From Streptomyces sp. NBC_00234 (GTDB taxonomy: Bacteria; Actinomycetota; Actinomycetes; Streptomycetales; Streptomycetaceae), in NCBI RefSeq assembly GCF_036195325.1, contig NZ_CP108101.1:2480001-2544000 (forward strand): a stretch of DNA of 64,000 bases, written 5' to 3'. Positions 8,574 to 16,567 of this stretch are shown here, piece after piece. Position 1 is the stretch's first letter, and each line of letters opens with the position of its first letter. The notes below the pieces were generated by a model. That model did not search any database. It saw nothing but the letters and a program-made list of their open reading frames with translations, and was not told the DNA's origin. The position numbers and the translations under genes were made by a program.

Positions 8574-9254
8574 TCAGCCGGTCAGCCCACTGGTGGCGTC
8601 CCCGATGTACTTCGCACCCAGGACGACCAGCAAGGTCGTCATGATCGCCGCGTTGTGGCGGCCCATCCACGCCTTCCACTCCCCCAGGACCTGCGAGGAC
8701 TTCGCCCCGCCGAAGAGGTAGACCCCCAGCGGCAGCACGGTGCACAGCGAGGCGATCACCACCATGAGCACGGCGGCGACGGCCTTGCCGCCCGCTCCCG
8801 CCGTGCTCGAAGCGATGGACACGGCGCCACCGACGGCCAGCACGAGGTTCTTGGGGTTGGCGACGGCGAGTGCCGCGGCGAGACCGGCCGACTTCCCCGG
8901 GGTGAACGAGTCGATGGCCTTCATCCAGCCGGGCGGCTCCGCCTCCTGGCCGTCCCGCGGCCGTCCCCTCCACTGCTCGGCGCCGAGCAGCAGGAAGAGC
9001 ACGCCGAGGCCCAGCTTCAGCCACAGCGTCCAGGTGGCCGGTCCGTCGTCGCCCCCCGAGGCGTCCGCCCCGGACCCGGCCAGCACGATCACCGTCACCA
9101 GCACGGCGAGCGACACCGTCCAGCCGAGGGTGAAGGCGATGCCGTTGGAACGGCCGCGCGGGGTGGCGAGCATCAGGATCACCGCGATGAGAGGCAGAGG
9201 GCTGATGGCGATACCGACGGCCGAGGCCAGCATCTGCCCGATCGCATCACCCAA
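8574..9254 (-). CDS. GAP/Sap-family membrane protein (LysE-like)
   Basis: 226 aa, about six membrane helices. The GAP family (related to mycobacterial Sap, sulfolipid-1-addressing protein, and to LysE-like exporters) is marked by AVGIAISPLPLIAVILML near the N-terminus and LAAALAVANPKNLVLAVGGA mid-protein. It probably moves a small molecule or lipid across the membrane. The start is a TTG at 9254, backed by GGAGGAGGGCC a few bases upstream. It overlaps the DUF1254 stop by 8 nt, so the two are probably translationally coupled. An in-frame ATG eight codons in is the alternative. Confidence 0.82.
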   Translation of the reverse strand: MGDAIGQMLASAVGIAISPLPLIAVILMLATPRGRSNGIAFTLGWTVSLAVLVTVIVLAGSGADASGGDDGPATWTLWLKLGLGVLFLLLGAEQWRGRPRDGQEAEPPGWMKAIDSFTPGKSAGLAAALAVANPKNLVLAVGGAVSIASSTAGAGGKAVAAVLMVVIASLCTVLPLGVYLFGGAKSSQVLGEWKAWMGRHNAAIMTTLLVVLGAKYIGDATSGLTG

Positions 9255-10611
9255 GGCCCTCCTCCACCCGCTCGATGACCGGGATGACGTAGCTTCCGTC
9301 GAGGGCGGCCTGCCGGGGGGTGTAGAGCCGGAGAATGGGCCGGAAGTCCCCGTCCGGTGCGGGCAGCCAGTTCGCCGCCTGCTCCGGGTCCTGCGGCCCG
9401 TCCTTCGACAGGTACAGAGTGAGTGAGCCGTCGGCTGCGTACACGAGTCCGGGCGTCCGGTCGCCGATCGAGTAGCGGCCCGCCGGGTTCTCGACCAGGT
9501 AGTAGTCGGGGACGTCGTACATGGTCACCGACCAGAACGCGTCGACCGGCGGCGGCTCCTCGAAGCGCAGGACATAGGAGTGGGCCCCGTTGAGCGTCCG
9601 GCCCTCGGAGTCCCGGAAGGTGTTCGCGTAGACCGCCTCGTAGCCGTGGTTCCCCCACAGCCCGGTCCGCGCCGCCACCGCCCTGACCAGGTAGGACGTC
9701 TCCCGGTCCGCGATCTTCCACTCCGGTGAGTCGATCGTTCCGACGCCGAAGTGGTCGAGGTTGTAGTCGAAGAGATGCGGATTGGCGTCCCAGGCCCCGG
9801 GCGACCCACGGTCCGCTTCCGGAGCCGGCCGGGCAGCCGCCTCCACGCGCGCCTTGCCCCGCGCCAGGCCCTCCGTCAGCGCCCGCACGAGGTCGGGCCC
9901 GGCGGGCACGTACGGCGACGGCCCCTCCTCCAGGAGCCCCAGCGGCTGGAACCGGTCCTGGTAGGCCTGGTCCTCGGCGGACGGCGGGAAGTCCGCCATC
10001 CAGACCCGGAGCTGCTCGAAGAACCGCAGCGCCTCCGGTACGCCGGCATCGGGCCGGGGCAGCCCGGTGCGGTGCGGCGCCGAGTCGAGGTGGCTGAGCG
10101 AGAACTGCCGCTGGAGCGCCTGGACCCGGGGCAGGTCCTCCGGCCCGGCGCAGGCGTTGCGGCCCACCACCGTGACGACGGAGGTCGGCGCGTCGATCAC
10201 CCCGCTGACGCCGTCGGGCACGCCGCCCGACCAGCCGGGCGGCACGACGAGCCAGTCGCCCTTGCCCGTACCTGTGGCGCGGCGGCCGACGTAGGCGAAG
10301 TTGTTGCTCCACACGTCGACGAACTGGAGCACGTAGTACGCGCCGTCGGTGTCGGGCACGTGCAGCGTGATCGGCCCGCCGGACAGGTCGAGTTGGGCGA
10401 CCGAGTACACGGTGTCGTTGTTGACGGACACGAAGCGTGAGTCGGGTGCCGCCAGTTCGCCGGAGTGGGCGAACCGGTTGAACGGGGCGGGGGGCAGTGC
10501 GCCGAAGCCCTTGTGCAGGAAGGCATCGACCATCGACAGATCGAAGACCAGCGGATAGCCGTAGACATAGGCATCGGCGGCCAGGTCGACGAGTTCTTCG
10601 GGCGTCTCCAC
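9247..10611 (-). CDS. DUF1254/DUF1214 protein, paralogue B
   Basis: 454 aa. The N-terminal DUF1254 domain (YVYGYPLVFDLSMVDAF, then DSRFVSVNNDTVYSVAQLDL) is followed by a C-terminal DUF1214 domain (FWSVTMYDVPDYYLVENP, YSIGDRTPGLVY, AANWLPAPDGDFRPILRLY). There is no signal peptide. The family is widespread with unknown biochemistry. It is the second of two tandem homologues sharing a 40-bp identical stretch. GTG start at 10611, with AGAGGA upstream, 16 bp after the stop of paralogue A; its own end overlaps the GAP gene. Confidence 0.85.
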   Translation of the reverse strand: METPEELVDLAADAYVYGYPLVFDLSMVDAFLHKGFGALPPAPFNRFAHSGELAAPDSRFVSVNNDTVYSVAQLDLSGGPITLHVPDTDGAYYVLQFVDVWSNNFAYVGRRATGTGKGDWLVVPPGWSGGVPDGVSGVIDAPTSVVTVVGRNACAGPEDLPRVQALQRQFSLSHLDSAPHRTGLPRPDAGVPEALRFFEQLRVWMADFPPSAEDQAYQDRFQPLGLLEEGPSPYVPAGPDLVRALTEGLARGKARVEAAARPAPEADRGSPGAWDANPHLFDYNLDHFGVGTIDSPEWKIADRETSYLVRAVAARTGLWGNHGYEAVYANTFRDSEGRTLNGAHSYVLRFEEPPPVDAFWSVTMYDVPDYYLVENPAGRYSIGDRTPGLVYAADGSLTLYLSKDGPQDPEQAANWLPAPDGDFRPILRLYTPRQAALDGSYVIPVIERVEEGLG

Positions 10612-10627
10612 CTCGGTGTTCCTCTCG

Positions 10628-11959
10628 TCAGTCGCGCACGGCGAGCTTCGGCATGGACCAACTGCCGTCCAGGACGGCGGATTGGGGTCCGTACACACGA
10701 ATAGCGATCGTGAAGGGGCCGTCGGGCGCGGGCAGCCAGTTCGCCGCCTGCTCCGGGTCCTGCGGCCGGTCCTTCTGTACGTAGAGCGTCAGGCCGCCGT
10801 CCGCGTCGTGGACGAGGCCGGAGGTACGGTCTCCGATCGAGTAGCGGTCGGCGGGGTTGTCGACGAGCAGCCGGTCGGGCAGCCGGTACATGGTGGCCGA
10901 CCAGAAGAACCGGGCCGGCGGCAGCTGTCCCGGGGGGAACCGGACGGTGTAGTCGTGCGCGGACGCGTCCGGTGGGCGGTTGCCCCGGTCGTCCTGCAGC
11001 CACCCCGCGTACCAGGCTTCCTCGGCCGGGAGCCCGTACAGGCCCTTGTCGACGCCGACCGCGCGGGTCAGATAGTCGTCGCCGTGCTCGGCACGCGTAC
11101 CGAACCAGCCGGTGGAGTCGGAGGCGTCCCTCTTGGCCGCCTCCAGCGTGGCCCGGGCGTCGGCGATGCCCTCTTCCACGGCGGCCAGGACGTCCGGCTT
11201 CAGCGCGGAGGGCTCGAACTCCCCTCTTCCGTCGACACCCAGCGCGGCCAGCCGCTCGCGCAGTTCCCGCTCGCTCTCCAGCACCGGGAAGAACTGGAGC
11301 AGGAAGTCGAGGAGCGTGAAGAACTCGGCGGTGTCCAGGTCCTCTTCACGCCACACCGGCCACACCGGTTCCTCGACCGGGTGGGGCGCCGGCGCGTCGA
11401 GGAACTCCGACAACGGCCGCAGCCGGTACTGCCCCTGGACGGCCCGAAGCGCCGTCACGTCGCCGGGCCCCGCCAGATACGTACGCCCGAGCACTCCGAC
11501 CAGGAAGGTGTCCGCGCGCAGCACCCCGGCGATCTTGTCCGGTACGTCGCCGCGCCAGCCGGGTCCCGCGATCAGGAAGTCCCCGGCGCTCTGCCCGGTG
11601 GTACGGGCGCCCACGTATCCGACGTACGAGGTGTCGAGGTCGTGGAAGGGCAGGACGTAGTAGCGCTCCACGGCGGGCACGGACACCACCCACGGCCCGG
11701 TCCGCAGATCCAGCCAGGCCCAGGAGTACGGGGTGTCGTTGTTCGGCGTGACCACATCGGTGTTGGCCGGGGTGAACGGCTGCGAGTAGTGCCGGAAACG
11801 GCCGAAGCCACCGACGGACCGGGGATCGTCCGGGTCGATGGCCTGGGGGTACATCGTGCGGTAGTTCTCCAGGAGCGGATATCCCCAGATCCAGGCCGAG
11901 GCGGCCGTACTGCGCGCCGCCTCGGCCGTGAGAGATCCCGCCGCGTGATCCGCGGCCAC
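10628..11959 (-). CDS. DUF1254/DUF1214 protein, paralogue A
   Basis: 443 aa with the same two-domain plan as its neighbour: WIWGYPLLENYRTMYPQAID and NTDVVTPNNDTPYSWAWLDL in the DUF1254 part, then FWSATMYRLPDRLLVDNP, YSIGDRTSGLVHDADGGL and EQAANWLPAPDGPF in DUF1214. The GTG start lies 1 nt after the stop of the small membrane-protein gene upstream, so the genes are co-transcribed. Function unknown; the family is soluble and often duplicated. The pair may act as a heterodimer, which is an inference from tandem retention only. Confidence 0.85.
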   Translation of the reverse strand: MAADHAAGSLTAEAARSTAASAWIWGYPLLENYRTMYPQAIDPDDPRSVGGFGRFRHYSQPFTPANTDVVTPNNDTPYSWAWLDLRTGPWVVSVPAVERYYVLPFHDLDTSYVGYVGARTTGQSAGDFLIAGPGWRGDVPDKIAGVLRADTFLVGVLGRTYLAGPGDVTALRAVQGQYRLRPLSEFLDAPAPHPVEEPVWPVWREEDLDTAEFFTLLDFLLQFFPVLESERELRERLAALGVDGRGEFEPSALKPDVLAAVEEGIADARATLEAAKRDASDSTGWFGTRAEHGDDYLTRAVGVDKGLYGLPAEEAWYAGWLQDDRGNRPPDASAHDYTVRFPPGQLPPARFFWSATMYRLPDRLLVDNPADRYSIGDRTSGLVHDADGGLTLYVQKDRPQDPEQAANWLPAPDGPFTIAIRVYGPQSAVLDGSWSMPKLAVRD

Positions 11960-11960
11960 G

Positions 11961-12398
11961 TCAGAAGGCCGACTTCGGGTGGTCGGTGCACAGGGCCCAG
12001 ATCACGAAGACGCCGATGGCGATCGAGACGATGGCCCAGACCGGCTGGTACGGCAGCCACATGAAGTTGGCGATGATGCTCAGCGCGGCCAGCCCGACAC
12101 CCGCGCCACGGGCCCAGGCGGAGCCCTTCAGGACGCTCGCGCCGACGATCAGCAGGATCACGCCGAGGACCAGGTGGATCCAGCCCCAGGCGGTGACGTC
12201 GAACTTGAAGACGTAGTTGTTGATTCGGGCGTACACATCGTCGGTAGCGATACCGGCGATGCCCTTGATGATCGAGAGGACACCGTCCACGAGCAGCAGA
12301 ACACCGGCGAACATCGTTCCTCCGGCAGCCCATGCGCTGCCGCTGCCGCCGGCGGGCGCCTGCCGGGTGTTGCCGGGCGTGGGTGCTGACTGTGACAT
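11961..12398 (-). CDS. Small four-helix membrane protein (DUF7144-like)
   Basis: 145 aa. A Ser/Pro/Gly-rich cytoplasmic N-terminus is followed by four helices: MFAGVLLLVDGVLSIIKGI, WGWIHLVLGVILLIVGASV, GAGVGLAALSIIANFMWLP and WAIVSIAIGVFVIWAL. The motif of a Trp-His in helix 2 and PYQPVW before helix 4 is typical of a common Streptomyces membrane family. ATG at 12398 with GGAG a few bases upstream. It heads the operon with the two DUF1254 genes and the GAP gene; the physical coupling suggests a shared envelope role. Confidence 0.82.
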   Translation of the reverse strand: MSQSAPTPGNTRQAPAGGSGSAWAAGGTMFAGVLLLVDGVLSIIKGIAGIATDDVYARINNYVFKFDVTAWGWIHLVLGVILLIVGASVLKGSAWARGAGVGLAALSIIANFMWLPYQPVWAIVSIAIGVFVIWALCTDHPKSAF

Positions 12399-12528
12399 GG
12401 GAACTCCTTCGCCACGCAGGCACACCGGCCTGCGGATCTGTCCTGCATTCACGTCCTGCAGATTCAGAACCGACCCTGCGCGCCCCGCCGTGGCCCGGCC
12501 ACTCGGCCGCACCCGAACAGGTGAATGC

Positions 12529-12873
12529 TCACGGCGCGGTGACGGTGACGATGTGACCCTGGGCGTCCACGGTCAGCGCGACCCGCTCGACCCGGTTCGT
12601 CAGGGCCACCGCCGCCCACGCGGCACCCCAGAGGAGGCACGAGAAGACGGTCAGGATGGCGTGCAGGACATGGTTCACGGGCTGTCCGCGCACCAGGACC
12701 GCCTGGGTCCCGGACCGCGACTCCACGCGCCAGCCGTCGGCGATCCGCTGGTTCACCACCCAGTCGAGGATCAGGCTGCGCCGCAGCGCGTCGGGCGGCG
12801 TGCCGGCGCCCTCGTAATACCCGGGCGGAGGCTCGACCGAGACCGCCCCCCTGTGCCCACGACGACGTATCAC
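12529..12873 (-). CDS. Unrecognised small membrane protein, operonic
   Basis: 114 aa. A basic/Pro-rich N-terminus is followed by a helical region (ALRRSLILDWVVNQRIADGWRVES), a single hydrophobic hairpin (VLHAILTVFSCLLWGAAWAAVAL) and a beta-like tail. Proteins of this shape with 'RVES...AVLVRG...NHVLH' are common in Streptomyces; no function is known. The GTG at 12873 is preferred because GGAGGTGA sits 4 nt upstream and contains the stop of the preceding gene, implying translational coupling. Confidence 0.72.
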   Translation of the reverse strand: MIRRRGHRGAVSVEPPPGYYEGAGTPPDALRRSLILDWVVNQRIADGWRVESRSGTQAVLVRGQPVNHVLHAILTVFSCLLWGAAWAAVALTNRVERVALTVDAQGHIVTVTAP

Positions 12874-12877
12874 GGGC

Positions 12878-13093
12878 TCACCTCCAGGTGTCGAGATCTC
12901 CACCGCGCCACTCGATCAGCGCCGGCTGATCGAGATCGATCTCCTCCGCCCCCGCTGCGAAACCGGCCTGCCGCAGGAACGAGGCCACGTCGCCGCGCCC
13001 GTGCGCCAGCCCGACGATCTGCCCGTGCACGGTCACCCGCCGCCCTCCGGTGGTCGAGGGCGGATACACGATGACGGGCGGATGACCAGACAT
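12878..13093 (-). CDS. Unrecognised 71-aa soluble protein, operonic
   Basis: Small acidic protein beginning MSGHPPVIVYPPS, with an alternating beta-like N-terminus (RRVTVHGQIVGLAHG) and a helix containing DVASFLRQAGF. The end is EEIDLDQPALIEWRGGDLDTW. It recalls a small protein often paired with the downstream membrane-protein family in Streptomyces. Its TGA lies inside the ribosome site of the next gene. No catalytic motif is visible. Confidence 0.68.
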   Translation of the reverse strand: MSGHPPVIVYPPSTTGGRRVTVHGQIVGLAHGRGDVASFLRQAGFAAGAEEIDLDQPALIEWRGGDLDTWR

Positions 13094-13168
13094 GTATCCA
13101 CGGTGCCTCCAGCCCGGCCGGGGCGCATCCTGTAGGTACGACCGGGCTGTGACCTGTGCGGACCCCCA

Positions 13169-13220
13169 GGGTCTTTCGTTCGGATCAGGCCGGGGTCAGC
13201 TGGATCAGGCCGGGGTCAGC
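13169..13220. repeat. Half-copy of the AGGGTCTTTCGTT repeat family with 19-bp direct repeat
   Basis: Bases 13169-13194 match 38683-38708 at 25 of 26 positions (one C/T difference). The segment GGATCAGGCCGGGGTCAGC then occurs twice, at 13182-13200 and 13202-13220. The second copy supplies the stop codon of the HTH regulator gene. Confidence 0.7.
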
Positions 13221-14067
13221 CGAGGGCGCTGATCGCCTTCACGATCAGGGCACGGGCCTCGGCCCCGTACACGGCCATGCTCCGCAGTTGCTCGAACGCC
13301 TTCAGGTAGAGCGCGATCTCGCCCGGCTGCGTGATGTTCAGCTGCGCGGAGAGAAGCTGAACGGAGACGAGGGTGTCGTCGTAGATGTGGAACGTCTCCT
13401 GCGGCCGGACGGCCCGCTCGCCCGTCGCCATGGGGATGACGCCCAGCGACACCGAGGGAAGGGCCCCGACGGACAGCAGATGTCCCAGTTGCCCTGCCAC
13501 CACATCGGCGTCGCCCAACTGGAAGCGCAGCACCGGCTCCTCGACGAGGAGCAGGCACCGGTGTCCCGGCTCCCGGACGAGCTGCGACCGCTCGGCGCGG
13601 GCCGGGGCCGCCCCGGCTCCGCCGCCGGGAACACCGAGAAGCCGTGCGTTCGTGCCGAGCAGCGCGGCGGCGTACGCGTCGGTCTGTACGAGGCCGGGCA
13701 CGACGGTCGGCGAGTACACCCGGAACTCACGGGTGGACCGGTGCAGCGGCGCATGGCCGTCCCGGAGCTGCCGCAGCCCGGTGCGGACCTTGCGGCGCCA
13801 CTCGGTGTGGAGAGTCTCGGCATGCCGCGAGGCGGCTATCAGGCCGTCCGCCAGCGCCGCCGCCCGGCAGGCGTCGCACCAGCCACGGATGTCCCGGGCC
13901 GAGGGCGGTGTCCTGGCGTTCTCGATCCGGGACGTCTTTGCGTGGTGCCACCCGCACTGGGCGGCGAGCTGCGCAACGGTCAGCCCGGCGTCCCGCCGGA
14001 GCTCACGAAGCTGCCGCGCCACACCTTCGCGGGCCGCCTGGGCGGAGGACGACGGGGAGTTGGGCAT
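13216..14067 (-). CDS. XRE-type HTH regulator with DUF5753 domain
   Basis: 283 aa. The N-terminal helix-turn-helix (VARQLRELRRDAGLTVAQLAAQCGWHHAKTSRIE, about residues 15-50) is followed by a DUF5753 domain (REFRVYSPTVVPGLVQTDAY, then PETFHIYDDTLVSVQLLSA). These regulators are abundant in Streptomyces, often beside a small DUF397 protein, and act in development or toxin-antitoxin-like pairs. No DUF397 gene is adjacent. The start at ATG 14067 lacks a strong ribosome site and is uncertain. Three GGTGCAC words lie upstream at 14204-14234. Confidence 0.83.
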   Translation of the reverse strand: MPNSPSSSAQAAREGVARQLRELRRDAGLTVAQLAAQCGWHHAKTSRIENARTPPSARDIRGWCDACRAAALADGLIAASRHAETLHTEWRRKVRTGLRQLRDGHAPLHRSTREFRVYSPTVVPGLVQTDAYAAALLGTNARLLGVPGGGAGAAPARAERSQLVREPGHRCLLLVEEPVLRFQLGDADVVAGQLGHLLSVGALPSVSLGVIPMATGERAVRPQETFHIYDDTLVSVQLLSAQLNITQPGEIALYLKAFEQLRSMAVYGAEARALIVKAISALG

Positions 14068-14396
14068 GCTGGTACGGGTGCTTCCTGTCGGAGGAGGTCG
14101 AACCGGCTGTACGGCACGGCTGGTTCCCCACCGCTTCGAAGTCATCCACGCACTGCTTCAACGATCTTCCGAGGCTCATGCGGACATGTGGGGCCGCGCA
14201 GCAGGTGCACGGGGTCGGTGCACTGTGGTGCACCAAGCTGACGTTCTCAGCGCGTCGGGTCAAGAGCGCGTTCCCGCCTCTCACCCTGACGGATGACATG
14301 CGTGCACAACCTTGCACATTGCCGCCCCGCGCGCACCAACCCTCCCTACGGTCGGCGTTATTGCTGCTGACCGAGTGCGACGGGGGTACACCGGTG
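14068..14396. other. Intergenic region between divergent genes with GTGCAC words
   Basis: No gene is convincing here. The word GGTGCAC occurs at 14204-14210, 14217-14223 and 14227-14233, and GTGCACAACCTTGCAC lies near 14302. Each GTGCAC is itself palindromic, so the cluster may be the operator of the divergent HTH gene. Confidence 0.45.
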
Positions 14397-14564
14397 ATGA
14401 CGATCAAGACGTACGAGGGAGCGCAAGCGGACGACGTGGACGGCGACGGCCCGGCCGTGCGCGTCGCGCACCGCCGGGCGGACGCGGCTCCGCCGGAGGG
14501 AGCAGATCCGAACTCCGCATACCCGCCGCACCGGTTCGGCCCGAGAGCCGTCCAGTCGCCATGA
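14397..14564 (+). CDS. Possible 55-aa small protein, translationally coupled
   Basis: Short ORF MTIKTYEGAQADDVDGDGPA..., acidic then basic/Pro-rich, with no recognised domain. The next in-frame option is a GTG one codon earlier. Its stop overlaps an ATG (ATGA at 14561), and it is divergent from the HTH regulator, the position usually held by a regulated small gene. Coding status is uncertain. Confidence 0.4.
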   Translation: MTIKTYEGAQADDVDGDGPAVRVAHRRADAAPPEGADPNSAYPPHRFGPRAVQSP

Positions 14565-14651
14565 CGGCCCCCACCGCGCAGAGCAACACCGTCACCGGGC
14601 ACCTGCGCTGCACGACCCCGGGTCGCTCCACGCATGAGAGAGGAAGGCCGC

Positions 14652-14801
14652 ATGCAATGTGGCAAGTGCGGAGGCCAGATGAGCAAGAACGCCGGTGGCT
14701 GGTGGACCTGCTGGGGCTGCGGGAACAGTCAGCCGGGATACGTGGCGAACAACGGAATGCCCCGGTACACGGACCGGCCGAGCGGGGCGGGTCCGGAGTG
14801 A
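14652..14801 (+). CDS. Small zinc-ribbon protein
   Basis: 49 aa beginning MQCGKCGGQMSKN. Two Cys pairs (CGKC near residues 3-6, CWGC near 20-23) around a Trp-rich turn form a typical zinc ribbon. The C-terminus is short and polar. A GAGGAAGG site lies just upstream of the ATG, which supports translation. Possibly a nucleic-acid or protein-binding accessory peptide; too short for a confident family. It lies downstream of the possible 55-aa gene on the same strand. Confidence 0.6.
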   Translation: MQCGKCGGQMSKNAGGWWTCWGCGNSQPGYVANNGMPRYTDRPSGAGPE

Positions 14802-14864
14802 CGCCCCGCACGTCGGCCTCCGGTCACGAAGTCGGCGTCGGCGCCCGGGATTCGACGCGCATCC

Positions 14865-14969
14865 CACCGCCGTAGCCGGACCCTGACACGCCCCACTCCC
14901 ACCGCCGTAGCCGGACCCCGACACGCCCCACTCCCACCGCCGTCGCCGAACCCCGACACGCCCCACTCC
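14865..14969. repeat. Three tandem copies of a 35-bp repeat
   Basis: Units beginning CACCGCCGT at 14865, 14900 and 14935, each ending CACGCCCCACTCC. The third copy has a few substitutions. It lies between the small zinc-ribbon gene and the convergent CGNR gene and is noncoding. Confidence 0.8.
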
Positions 14970-15083
14970 CACCCCAGCGCGGACGACGCGTGCTCCCGCC
15001 CATGCCCGCGACCCGCCACGGCCGGCCCGGTCACTGCGCAAAGTGCGAGCGCGGACGAGAAGGCCCCGACCCCGGCGGACTCG

Positions 15084-15686
15084 TCACTCCACCGCCCCGG
15101 GCTGGGTGCGCCGGGCGTAGGCGCGGGCGGCCCGGGCACGGTCTCCGCACCGGACGGAGCACCAGTGGCGGCGGCCGTGGCGGAGCAGATAGCGGTTGCA
15201 GGGGCTGGAACCGCAGGCGGTGAGGCGCTCCGCGTCAGGGCCGGTGAGGAGGTCGGCCGCGTCGGCGGCGAGGGTCGCCAGGGCGTGGTCGACGATCGCG
15301 GTGGTGGGGTGGGGGGCCGCACGGTAGGGACCGCTCTGCGCGTCCCACTGCAGGAGCGGGGCCGTGGACACACGGGTCATCGCGTCATTGACGGCGGCGA
15401 CCGCGGCGGGAAGGGCGGGAACCCCGTCGACGCGGGCGGCGAGCAGTGACCTGATCTGTTCGCGCATCGAACGCAGCTGAGCCGCGCACATGTCCCGCAT
15501 GCCGGCGTCGACCGGGGCGAGGCCGCGCTGCGTCAGCCACCGGTTCGCCTGCTCAGGAGCCCCGAGGAGGTCGATCGTGTGCCCGCCGGGCAGCGTGACG
15601 GCGCTGTTGGCGAGGGCGAGGGAGGGGTGCTCCTCCTCGCCCTGCGCGGGCGGCACTGCGGCTTCTTCCGTCACGGACTCCTTCAT
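15084..15686 (-). CDS. CGNR zinc-finger regulator (ABATE domain)
   Basis: 200 aa. The N-terminal ABATE-like helical domain (LALANSAVTLPGGHTIDLL through WDAQSGPYRAAPHP) is followed by the C-terminal CGNR zinc finger: Cys pairs CGSSPC and CSVRC separated by a basic stretch, with Arg-rich helix ARAARAYARR. Such proteins are predicted stress-responsive transcription regulators. ATG at 15686 is chosen; ATGs at 15695 and 15713 are in frame. It is divergent from the MBL-fold gene across matching repeats at 15712-15766, so it may regulate that promoter. Confidence 0.8.
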   Translation of the reverse strand: MKESVTEEAAVPPAQGEEEHPSLALANSAVTLPGGHTIDLLGAPEQANRWLTQRGLAPVDAGMRDMCAAQLRSMREQIRSLLAARVDGVPALPAAVAAVNDAMTRVSTAPLLQWDAQSGPYRAAPHPTTAIVDHALATLAADAADLLTGPDAERLTACGSSPCNRYLLRHGRRHWCSVRCGDRARAARAYARRTQPGAVE

Positions 15687-15711
15687 GCTCCTCATGGTAA
15701 GGCTTGCGCGC

Positions 15712-15766
15712 ATCCGTGAGAAATGGCTACAGTCATCTCACGGTTAACCCACCAACTATCCGTGAG
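15712..15766. promoter_or_regulatory. Candidate operator: CCGTGAGA inverted and direct repeats
   Basis: CCGTGAGA at 15714-15721 is the exact inverse of TCTCACGG at 15736-15743. A direct copy of ATCCGTGAG lies at 15712-15720 and 15758-15766. All three lie between the divergent CGNR regulator and the MBL-fold gene, just upstream of the latter's ATG at 15779. Confidence 0.55.
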
Positions 15767-15778
15767 GTGTTTGTCGCC

Positions 15779-16567
15779 ATGCCGTCTCTCCCCGCAACGA
15801 CCGACCAGTTCCCCGTCCGCGTCTTCGGCGGCCCGACCGCCCTCTTCGAGTACGGCGGCCTGCGCTTCCTGACCGACCCGACCTTCGACGGCCCCGGCGA
15901 CTACCCCTCGGCCGGCCCGACCCTGACCAAGACGGACCCGTCCACCGCCGGCCCTGGCGACCTCGGCCCCGTCGACGTCGTCCTGCTCTCGCACGACGAG
16001 CACGCGGACAACCTCGACCACTCCGGCCGCGCCCTGCTCGCCACCGTCCCGCTCACGCTCACCACCCCCGGCGCGAGCCAGCGCCTCGGGGACGGAGCCA
16101 AGGGGCTGGCCGACTGGGAATCCGTCGAACTGAACCGCCCCGACGGCGGCACGGTCACCGTCACCGGCGTCCCCGCGATCCACGGCCCGGGCACACACGA
16201 GGAGATCGAGCCGGTCTCCGGCCAGGTCGTCGGATTCGTCCTGACCGGGGAGGGCCTGCCCACCGTCTACATAAGCGGCGACAACGCGTCACTCGACGCG
16301 GTCAAGGAGATCGCCGACCGCTTCCCCACGATCGACACCGCCCTCCTCTTCGCCGGAGCCCCCCGCTTCCCCATGCTCTTCGACGGCGCCCCGCTCGTCC
16401 TGGACAGCACCCAGGCCGCCGAGGCCGCCCAACTCCTGGACGCCCGCCGCGTGATACCGGTCCACTACGACAGCTGGGCCCACTTCACCGAGGGCCACGA
16501 CACCTTGACAACCGCCTTCGCCACCGCAGGTCTGTCCGCCCGTCTGGACTGGGGCCACCGGGCCTGA
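15779..16567 (+). CDS. MBL-fold metallohydrolase
   Basis: 262 aa. It is of the UlaG/phosphodiesterase-like MBL type: FEYGGLRFLTDPTFD, the metal motif LLSHDEHADNLD (His, Asp, His spacing), later IHGPGTH, YISGDNAS and IPVHYDSW. The metal ligands are present, so it is likely active on a phosphoester or lactone. GTGAGGTG lies 9 nt before the ATG at 15779. Divergent from the CGNR regulator with shared repeats in between, which suggests joint control. Confidence 0.85.
   Translation: MPSLPATTDQFPVRVFGGPTALFEYGGLRFLTDPTFDGPGDYPSAGPTLTKTDPSTAGPGDLGPVDVVLLSHDEHADNLDHSGRALLATVPLTLTTPGASQRLGDGAKGLADWESVELNRPDGGTVTVTGVPAIHGPGTHEEIEPVSGQVVGFVLTGEGLPTVYISGDNASLDAVKEIADRFPTIDTALLFAGAPRFPMLFDGAPLVLDSTQAAEAAQLLDARRVIPVHYDSWAHFTEGHDTLTTAFATAGLSARLDWGHRA

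Noticed and set aside
14561..14875. Frame overlapping the zinc-ribbon gene, starting at the ATGA junction
   Set aside because: Arg-rich and unpatterned past the overlap, while the other frame has paired CxxC motifs and a ribosome site.
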